DNA of 11,914 bases from the NCBI GenBank assembly GCA_902826945.1, contig CADEGS010000139.1, positions 1-11,914 on the forward strand. Reading direction: 5' to 3'. The translations under genes and the position numbers were made by a program. Each line of letters begins with the position of its first letter. Positions within the stretch are counted from its first letter, which is position 1. Positions 6,985-11,914 of this stretch are shown here, one piece after another. Under the pieces are notes generated by a model. That model did no database searches. It was not told the DNA's origin and saw only the letters and a program-made list of their open reading frames with translations. This stretch comes from an uncultured bacterium. GTDB taxonomy: Bacteria > Planctomycetota > UBA1135 > GCA-002686595.

Positions 6985-7577
6985 CCGCGCTCCAGCTCGC
7001 GCGAGAGCCAGGCGCGCGCGAAGCGCCACTCGCGCACGACCGTGCGCTCGGAGACCTCGAGCACGCGCGCGACCTCCTCGACCGCGAGCCCGGCGAAGGT
7101 GCGCAGCTCGACGATCTCCGCCTGGCGCGGCGCGTGCGCGCGCAGCGCCTCGAGCGCGCCGTCGAGCGCGACCAGGTCCACGCCGTCCGCCTCCGGCGCG
7201 CCGGGCGCCGCCACCAGGTCGATCTCGCCCTCGACGCGCCGCCCGCCGCCGCCGCGCTTGACGCGCCCGCGCGCGCGCGCGTGATCGACCAGGATCTGGC
7301 GCATCGCGCGCGCGGCGGTGGCCAGGAAGTGGCGCCGGTCGCGGAAGGCGAGCTCGCCGGGGTCGAAGAGCTTCAGCCAGGCCTCGTGCACGAGCGCGGT
7401 GGGCTGCAGCGTGTGGTCGGCGCGCTCGCCCTTCATGTAGCCGCCGGCCATCGCGCGCAGCTCCTCGTAGAGCCGCTCGCGCAGGAGCTCGTCGGCGGCC
7501 GGATCGCCGCCGGCGGCCCGCCGCAGCATGCGGCTGGCCTCGCCGCGGGGGCCGTCGGCGCTCGCGCGCTCCGCCAT
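6981..7577 (-). CDS. ECF RNA polymerase sigma factor, TIGR02999 type
   Basis: 198 aa, the usual length of this family. The ATG at 7577 was chosen over an open extension to 7643 because homologues begin near this point and a TACAAT box lies directly upstream. Region 2 spans about 15-105 with the family signatures RLYEELRAMAGGYMKGERADHTLQPTALVHEAW split over 36-67 and RHFLATAARAMRQILVDHARAR (82-103). Region 4 spans about 140-196 with the helix-turn-helix VEEVARVLEVSERTVVREWRFARAWL. At the place where most ECF factors have an acidic DAED-like motif it has Q58-P-T60-A, a change shared by the family. It would direct polymerase to an unknown regulon, probably under control of the two co-encoded kinases; no anti-sigma factor gene is next to it. 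First gene of the operon. Confidence 0.95.
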   Translation of the reverse strand: MAERASADGPRGEASRMLRRAAGGDPAADELLRERLYEELRAMAGGYMKGERADHTLQPTALVHEAWLKLFDPGELAFRDRRHFLATAARAMRQILVDHARARGRVKRGGGGRRVEGEIDLVAAPGAPEADGVDLVALDGALEALRAHAPRQAEIVELRTFAGLAVEEVARVLEVSERTVVREWRFARAWLSRELERG

Positions 7578-7586
7578 CGTCGGGCC

Positions 7587-7592
7587 ATTGTA
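7587..7592 (-). promoter_or_regulatory. TACAAT -10-like box 9 nt before the sigma-factor start
   Basis: On the minus strand TACAAT is followed by GGCCCGACG and then the ATG at 7577. The predicted transcript start is 2-3 nt before the ATG, so the operon mRNA would be nearly leaderless; no Shine-Dalgarno is visible, which fits. At 17 nt spacing the -35 position reads TCCGTC, a poor match. The spacer is an alternating CG run (7597-7610). Confidence 0.5.
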
Positions 7593-7642
7593 GGCCCGCG
7601 CGCGCGCGCGACGGACGGGGGCGGTCGGGACCAGGGCCGGCA

Positions 7643-7660
7643 TGGGGGCTCCACCCCCCA
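7643..7660. terminator. Small hairpin between the TPR gene and the sigma operon
   Basis: TGGGGG (7643-7648) pairs with CCCCCA (7655-7660) around a 6-nt loop. A 12-nt perfect palindrome CCGCCGCGGCGG follows at 7669-7680. Both lie between the stop of the secreted TPR protein gene (7710) and the sigma-factor promoter, so termination of the upstream transcript is plausible. No T tract is present. Confidence 0.3.
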
Positions 7661-7709
7661 GGCGACGGCCGCCGCGGCGGAGGCCAGGGAATCCCGGAAA
7701 GGGCGCCCC

Positions 7710-9881
7710 CTACTCGCTGCGGGGCAGCAGCGGAGGGTGCTCGGCGCGGAACTCCTCGTAGGCGGGCGCGTCGCGCAGGAGCGCGCCGACGTCGGGGTCG
7801 TCGTAGAGGCGCTCGGGGTCGTAGCCCTGGCGCACGCAGCGGTGCAGGAGCGCCAGCGCCGACCCCCCCTCCCCCGCGCCGACGGCGGCCAGCATCGGCA
7901 GGAACGCGTCGCCGTCGCGCGCCTGCGAGCGCCGCGCGCAGCGGCGCGCCGCGTCGGGCTGGGCGTTCCGCAGGTGCGCGCGCACCAGCGCCTGGTCGCG
8001 CAGGAACACGAAGCGGCCCTCGCGCTCGACCGCCTCCTCGGCGCGCTCGAGCTGGCGCACCGCGCTCGCGTGCCGCCCCGCGAGCAGGCTCTGCAGGCCG
8101 CGGTAGAAGGGCTGCAGCGGATCGAAGAGCGCGCGGCGCGTCGCGAGGAGCTCGGAGAGGAAGGGCGCGTCGCGGGCCTCGAAGGCGGCCTCGACGAGCT
8201 GGGCGAAGCTCAGGTCCTCGGGCGGCGTCTCGCGCCACACGTCGGGCGCGCGGCGGTGCTCGTAGCTCGCGTCCACCAGGTGCCAGCGGAAGGCCTCGCG
8301 CAGCGCCTCGTCGGCGCTCTCTCGAAGGCCCTCGCGCAGGAGCGCGAGGCCGCGCTCCACCTCGCCCTCCGCGAGCGCGAGCAGCGCGCGCTCGAGGCGG
8401 ATCCAGGCGTCCTCCGGCGCGCGCGCGGCGTGGCGCTCGAACAGCGCGCGCCAGTCGTCGCGCGCGCCCGCGCCGCGCAGGAGCGGCGCGAGCTGGCGGA
8501 AGGCCGTGCGCGCGTCCGGGCAGGCCTCGTAGCCGGCGAGCGCCGTCCCGGTGGCGAGCGAGGCCTCGAGGAACAGGCGCTGGAAGGCGTCCCGCTCCTC
8601 GTCGGGCGCGAGCGCCAGCGCCTCGCGCGCCTCGCGCAGCGCGTCCTCCGGCTGCTCCAGCTCGAGGTGCAGCCGGGCCAGGTAGTACGCGGCGTTCGCG
8701 TCGTCGGGCCGCACCTCGCGCTCGGCCCGGCACAGGCACTCGGCGGCGTCGAAGAGCTCCCCGTCGAGCAGGAGGACGACCAGCGGCTCGAAGCCGGCGC
8801 GCCCATCGGGCGCGGCGAGGAAGCGCTCGCGCAGCGGCTGCATGGCGAAGCGCGGCAGCGTCGCCGCGAGCTCGACCAGGAGCGTCTCGTCGCCGGGCGC
8901 GAGCGCCAGCGCCTGCTCCAGCGCGCTCACCGCCTCGTCCGTGCGCCCGAGCGCGCGCAGCAGCCGGCCGCGCAGGTGCAGCGTCAGGCGGTCGGGGCCG
9001 CCGATCGCCTCCTCGTAGCGCGCGAGCTCGCGCTGGGCCTCGTCCGCGCGGCCGAGCGCCTCGAGCGCCTGCGCGGCGAACAGCCGGCCCAGCGCCGCGT
9101 CGGGGTAGGCGCTGGCGAAGGCCTCGGCGCGCGCCAGCCCGGCGGTCGTCTCCTCGATCGCCCCTTGCACGAGCCCCGCCTCGAGCGGCTGCACGTAGAG
9201 CGCCGGCCACGCCGCCAGCTCGCCCGCGAGGATCTGCGCCGCTCCCTCCAGGTCGCCCTGGAGCACGAGCTCCTGTCCGCGCGCGAGCGCGTCCTGGAGC
9301 CGGTCGAACCCGAGGCCGGCGCCGTCCACGGCGATGCCCGCAGCCACGTAGTCGGAGAGCCGCCAGCCGGTGTCCACGTCGCGGTAGTCCACGATCTGCT
9401 CGCGCCCGTCGCGCGGCTCGATCCGCCACGCGAGGTAGACGTCCAGGTCCTGCGCGCTCACCGTCGCGCTCAGGAGCGTCCACCCCCCGCGCGCGCCGTC
9501 CTGGCGCAGCGAGCGCACGACCAGCTCGGCGGGCGCCGCGCGCGCCTCCTCGGCGAGGCCGGCGAGGAAGCCGCTCGTCCAGGTCCAGCGCCAGAACGGG
9601 TCGCGGCCGCGCGGGTGCGGCGCGCGCGCGAGCGCGGCGTCGAGCAACCCGCCCAGGTCGAGCGAGCGGCGCAGGCGCTCCGCGTCGCCGGCGCGGATCG
9701 CGTCGTGCGCCTCGCGCACGAGCGCGCTCAGGCGCGCGCGCGTCGCCTCGTCGAGCGGCGCCGCATCGGGCGCGAGCTCGCTCCCGGCGTCGCCGGCGCC
9801 GTCGCTCGGCTCCTGCGCCGCGGCCGGCGGGAAGGCGGCGGGCGAAGCGCCCGCGAGGGCGAGGAGGAGGAGGACGCGCAC
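7710..9881 (-). CDS. Secreted TPR-repeat protein of unknown function
   Basis: 723 aa from a GTG at 9881, which gives a signal peptide: MRVLLLLALAGASPAAFPPAAAQ, likely cut after AAA at about 20-22. The frame is open far upstream, but that part overlaps the zinc-ribbon gene in another frame and is rejected. Residues 45-190 form a mixed domain that ends in a beta-rich segment (WTLLSATVSAQDLDVYLAWRI, then QIVDYRDVDTGWRLSDYVAAG); I do not recognise it, and an NTF2-like or MlaC-like fold is only a thought. From about 195 to 715 the protein is helical TPR-type repeats, for example ALEALGRADEAQRELARYEEA, LLRALGRTDEAVSALEQALALAP and LARLHLELEQPEDALREAREALALAP. It follows the zinc-ribbon gene in the same direction after 110 bp. 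Probably an extracytoplasmic scaffold; function not inferable. Confidence 0.85.
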   Translation of the reverse strand: MRVLLLLALAGASPAAFPPAAAQEPSDGAGDAGSELAPDAAPLDEATRARLSALVREAHDAIRAGDAERLRRSLDLGGLLDAALARAPHPRGRDPFWRWTWTSGFLAGLAEEARAAPAELVVRSLRQDGARGGWTLLSATVSAQDLDVYLAWRIEPRDGREQIVDYRDVDTGWRLSDYVAAGIAVDGAGLGFDRLQDALARGQELVLQGDLEGAAQILAGELAAWPALYVQPLEAGLVQGAIEETTAGLARAEAFASAYPDAALGRLFAAQALEALGRADEAQRELARYEEAIGGPDRLTLHLRGRLLRALGRTDEAVSALEQALALAPGDETLLVELAATLPRFAMQPLRERFLAAPDGRAGFEPLVVLLLDGELFDAAECLCRAEREVRPDDANAAYYLARLHLELEQPEDALREAREALALAPDEERDAFQRLFLEASLATGTALAGYEACPDARTAFRQLAPLLRGAGARDDWRALFERHAARAPEDAWIRLERALLALAEGEVERGLALLREGLRESADEALREAFRWHLVDASYEHRRAPDVWRETPPEDLSFAQLVEAAFEARDAPFLSELLATRRALFDPLQPFYRGLQSLLAGRHASAVRQLERAEEAVEREGRFVFLRDQALVRAHLRNAQPDAARRCARRSQARDGDAFLPMLAAVGAGEGGSALALLHRCVRQGYDPERLYDDPDVGALLRDAPAYEEFRAEHPPLLPRSE

Positions 9882-9966
9882 GGTCGGCTCGGCGGTCGCG
9901 GGCGGCGCGCGCGGGACTCGCGCCGGCCGCCCGGGGGTCGCGGGCGGCGCAGCGCCCGCGCGCCTG

Positions 9967-9972
9967 ATCGTA
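9967..9972 (-). promoter_or_regulatory. Possible -10 element for the secreted TPR gene
   Basis: TACGAT on the minus strand, about 85 nt before the GTG at 9881, partly overlaps the hairpin at the end of the zinc-ribbon gene. No good -35 is seen. It would give the TPR gene its own transcript with a leader of about 80 nt. Confidence 0.25.
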
Positions 9973-9995
9973 GCCGGGCGGCGGCGCCGGGCTAC
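9970..9995 (-). terminator. Hairpin overlapping the stop codon of the zinc-ribbon gene
   Basis: On the minus strand GTAGCC pairs with GGCTAC (outer 6 bp). After a C-C mismatch, GGCG pairs with CGCC around a 4-nt loop. The stop codon TAG at 9994-9992 is inside the first arm. No T tract follows. It may terminate or attenuate read-through into the TPR gene, or protect the mRNA end. Confidence 0.35.
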
Positions 9996-11137
9996 CCCGC
10001 GCCCAGCGCGACGAGCGCGAGCACGAGCGCCGCCAGCGCCAGCACCGCCAGCAGGATCTTCGGCCAGGAGAGCGGCGCCTCGCCGACGCAGCGGCCGCTC
10101 TGGCCGTGCACGAGCACGGTGTAGGTCTTGCCGCCGAAGGCGTACTGCAAGGACCACAGGGGCAAGAGCACGTGCTTCCAGCGCACGTCGTCGACCTCGC
10201 TCTGCACGCGCAGGTCGCGGTGCGTGTCGCCGGGCACGTCGCCGGCGCAGCGCGCGCGCTGGCCGGCCTCGATCGCCGCGCGGCCCTGCTCCCAGGCCTG
10301 CTCGAGGTCCACGCCGTACTCCTCGGCGCTCCAGCCGGCGAGGTAGTGCGGCTGGTAGGGGCGCAGCTCGCGCAGGTCGTAGGCGCCGAGCTTCTGCACC
10401 AGGTCGCCGCGCAGGCCGGCGGAGCCGCTGACGAGCAGGTCGTCGTAGCGGTCGTCGCGCGCGCCCCAGGCCGGCCGCCAGCGCACCTTGCGCACGCGCC
10501 GCGTGGCGAGCTTGGCGCGCCCGCCGACGCGCACGACGGTCGTCTCCTCCGCCCAGTAGTACGTGCCCGCGTCGGCGGACCACCGCGAGCGCACGCTCGC
10601 GTCGAAGGTCCAGAAGGGCGCGTACAGGCCGAGCGCGTCGAAGCGCTTCGTGCGCTTCAGCGCCGCCGGCCGGAACCACAGGCCGCCGAGCCAGGCGCGG
10701 AAGGCCTCGCGCACGCGCTCGGCGCCGACGTCGAGCGGCACGAGCGACTCCGGCCGCAAGGCGTTGCGGCTCGCCTCCTGGTCGAGCACGGTGGCCGAGC
10801 CGCAGTAGGCGCACGTGCGCGCGGTGGCGCGCTCGCCGAAGGCCACGCGCGCGCCGCACGCGCCGCACGAGAGCACGCGCACCTCGAGGCCCAGGCCGCG
10901 CGCCGCCGCGCCCGCGTCGGAGAGCGGGCGCTCGAGCGGCGCGCCCTCGACGCGCGGCACGGGGACGCGGCTCTCGCAGTGCGCGCAGACGAGCGCGTCG
11001 GCGTCGGGGTCCCAGGTCGTGCCGGCGCCGCAGCGCGCGCACGGGAAGTCGACGGGTTCGCTCACGCTCGTCCAGGGTGCCCGCGGCGCGGGCTCCGCGG
11101 GCGGAGCCGGCGGGGGCTTCGCGGTCGGGGGGGACAC
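9992..11137 (-). CDS. Double zinc-ribbon protein with C-terminal membrane anchor (YdjG-like)
   Basis: 381 aa from a GTG at 11137. A second GTG at 11065 (giving MSEPVDFPCARCG) is an equally reasonable start that drops the Pro/Ala-rich first 24 residues. Two zinc ribbons: C33/C36 with C51/C54, and C91/C94 with C109/C112, each CxxC...CxxC. A middle domain rich in Trp/Tyr follows (about 135-345: WLGGLWFRPAALKR, LYAPFWTFDA, LLPLWSLQYAFGGKTYTV, VHGQSGRCVGEAPLSWPK). One transmembrane helix lies at 358-379, close to the C terminus. This layout matches the TFIIB-type zinc-ribbon family that includes Bacillus YdjG, a membrane partner of the SPFH protein YdjI in PspA recruitment. The divergent neighbour is just such an SPFH protein, which supports the assignment. 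Not an enzyme by any visible motif; helicase annotations of relatives are misleading. Confidence 0.85.
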   Translation of the reverse strand: MSPPTAKPPPAPPAEPAPRAPWTSVSEPVDFPCARCGAGTTWDPDADALVCAHCESRVPVPRVEGAPLERPLSDAGAAARGLGLEVRVLSCGACGARVAFGERATARTCAYCGSATVLDQEASRNALRPESLVPLDVGAERVREAFRAWLGGLWFRPAALKRTKRFDALGLYAPFWTFDASVRSRWSADAGTYYWAEETTVVRVGGRAKLATRRVRKVRWRPAWGARDDRYDDLLVSGSAGLRGDLVQKLGAYDLRELRPYQPHYLAGWSAEEYGVDLEQAWEQGRAAIEAGQRARCAGDVPGDTHRDLRVQSEVDDVRWKHVLLPLWSLQYAFGGKTYTVLVHGQSGRCVGEAPLSWPKILLAVLALAALVLALVALGAG

Positions 11138-11250
11138 GATATCCGGATCCTGGCGATTCTCTGAAGGGACACCTATCGTGGGCGTAGTCGGCCGTTCGGG
11201 CTCACGCTCCGGCGTGTCGCCGCGGCCGAGACCCCCGGAGGAGACGGCGC
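11138..11250. promoter_or_regulatory. Shared upstream region of the zinc-ribbon and SPFH genes
   Basis: 113 bp between divergent starts. On the plus strand TATCGT (11174-11179) is a possible -10 for the SPFH gene, with a weak TGGCGA 17 nt upstream. On the minus strand GAGAAT (11161-11156) could serve the zinc-ribbon gene. An 8-bp palindrome ATCCGGAT lies at 11141-11148. The divergent layout would allow joint control. All of these are weak by themselves. Confidence 0.3.
11237..11243 (+). promoter_or_regulatory. Strong Shine-Dalgarno of the SPFH gene
   Basis: GGAGGAG with 9 nt between the end of GGAGG and the ATG at 11251. It is the clearest ribosome binding site in the window and decides the start over the in-frame ATG at 11260, which is one helix turn further on. 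Confidence 0.75.
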
Positions 11251-11914
11251 ATGGGAGTGATGGACTGGTTCAAGCGCGGCGTGGGCGAGATGATGATCGC
11301 CCGCCCGGACGACGCGAAGTCGCACGTCGTGTGGAAGCATCCGGATCCCACGATCCCGATGAAGTCGCAGCTCACGGTCGAGGCCGACGAGACGGCGATC
11401 TTCTTCCGCGACGGCAAGGTCCAGGCCAAGCTCGGTCCCGGGCGCCACACGCTGGACAGCTCGAACCTGCCCTTCCTCTCCAACCTGGTCGACAGCTTCA
11501 CCGGCGGCCGGGTGTTCATCGCGGAGGTCTTTTTCGTCAACCTCCGCGAGCACACCGGAGTCAAGTTCGGCGGCCGCGTCGGCCACGTCGAGGACCCGAA
11601 GAGCGGCGTGCCGGTCGAGACGATGGTCCACGGCGAGTTCTCCTTCCGCGTGACCGATCCGGAACGGCTGATCGTCGGCCTGGTCGGCATGGGCCGCGCC
11701 GAGTCCTACGAGGTGCGCTCCTGGATGAAGGAGCAGGTGCTCAAGGTCATCCGCGACCGCATCGGCGAGCTCCTGGTGAAGAACAAATGGCCGCTCCTCG
11801 ACGTGACCTCGGGCGCCTACACCGAGGAGGTCGAGAAAGCGGTTCTGGTCGGCCTGGAGGACCACGTCGACGACTACGGCATCCACATCGTGCGCCTGGG
11901 CAACTTCGTCGTCG
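11251..11914 (+). CDS. SPFH-domain protein, YdjI type (partial, runs off the right end)
   Basis: The first 221 aa are present; the 3' end is beyond the window. There is no signal peptide or membrane helix at the N terminus, unlike flotillins, but as in YdjI. An amphipathic start (MGVMDWFKRGVGEMM) is followed by VVWKHPDP, then the SPFH core: QLTVEADETAIFFRDGKV (40-57), LGPGRHTLD (61-69), NLPFLSNLVDSFTGG (72-86), AEVFFVNLREH (91-101) and GEFSFRVTDPERL (128-140), ending in the helical part at 150-220. These are the landmarks of the family often annotated 'virion core protein' or YdjI. In Bacillus subtilis YdjI works with membrane proteins YdjG/YdjH to bring PspA to damaged membrane. Here the YdjG-like gene is divergent instead of in one operon. 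No PspA-like gene is visible; it could follow to the right. Confidence 0.9.
   Translation, partial: MGVMDWFKRGVGEMMIARPDDAKSHVVWKHPDPTIPMKSQLTVEADETAIFFRDGKVQAKLGPGRHTLDSSNLPFLSNLVDSFTGGRVFIAEVFFVNLREHTGVKFGGRVGHVEDPKSGVPVETMVHGEFSFRVTDPERLIVGLVGMGRAESYEVRSWMKEQVLKVIRDRIGELLVKNKWPLLDVTSGAYTEEVEKAVLVGLEDHVDDYGIHIVRLGNFVV

Noticed and set aside
4636..7284. Open frame of 882 codons on the plus strand opposite the first kinase
   Set aside because: It is antisense to clear kinase and TPR motifs, biased in composition and without a domain pattern.
4198..9483. Minus-strand frame of 1761 codons ending in the TPR kinase
   Set aside because: Upstream of 6984 it is an out-of-frame reading of the sigma and TPR genes, with no stop codons because of high GC. 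The kinase start at 6984 is well supported.
7134..10124. Open frame of 996 codons on the plus strand opposite the sigma, TPR and zinc-ribbon genes
   Set aside because: It is antisense to well-supported genes, its product is low-complexity Arg/Ala/Glu/Leu with no recognisable domain, and long antisense frames are expected where third positions are almost all G or C.
11173..11886. Minus-strand frame of 237 codons opposite the SPFH gene
   Set aside because: The plus strand encodes conserved SPFH landmarks with a strong Shine-Dalgarno; the antisense product resembles only reverse-complement artefacts.
1..11914. CRISPR array, tRNA, rRNA, insertion sequence or phage genes
   Set aside because: No evenly spaced direct repeats, cloverleaf candidates, rRNA-like stretches, transposase motifs or flanking target duplications were seen on either strand.

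Overview
The window is very GC-rich bacterial DNA (by eye well above 70% G+C, third codon positions almost all G or C). A TIGR02999-type ECF sigma factor next to membrane Ser/Thr kinases with TPR tails points to Planctomycetota, or less likely Acidobacteriota or a similar high-GC phylum. This assignment is inference from gene content. No rRNA, tRNA, CRISPR array, insertion sequence or phage gene is visible. I recognise nine genes; the first ends at the left edge and the last runs off the right edge.

Left part (1-2300): a secreted or membrane-anchored protein of carboxypeptidase-regulatory-like beta-sandwich repeats (minus, 5-1204) is divergent from an orphan GspH/FimT-type pseudopilin (plus, 1473-1985). 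The shared upstream region holds a large GC-rich inverted repeat. After the pseudopilin comes about 320 bp without a gene, packed with short, mutually unrelated hairpins, separating it from a convergent operon.

Centre (2307-7577): a four-gene minus-strand operon, ECF sigma factor -> TPR-bearing membrane Ser/Thr kinase -> shorter paralogous membrane kinase -> DUF1858-rhodanese protein. All three junctions are ATGA start/stop overlaps, so the proteins are probably translationally coupled. The sigma factor lacks the acidic DAED-like motif of region 2.2 and has a threonine at the aligned Glu position, which suggests phosphorylation by the operon kinases. A TACAAT box lies exactly 9 nt before both the first and the last start codon of the operon, suggesting near-leaderless transcripts and an internal promoter for the rhodanese gene.

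Right part (7710-11914): a secreted TPR protein of 723 aa follows a double zinc-ribbon protein with a C-terminal membrane helix, both on the minus strand. The zinc-ribbon gene is divergent from an SPFH protein of the Bacillus YdjI type (plus, partial). The last two resemble the YdjG/YdjI membrane-stress pair. The TPR protein may be co-transcribed with the zinc-ribbon gene.
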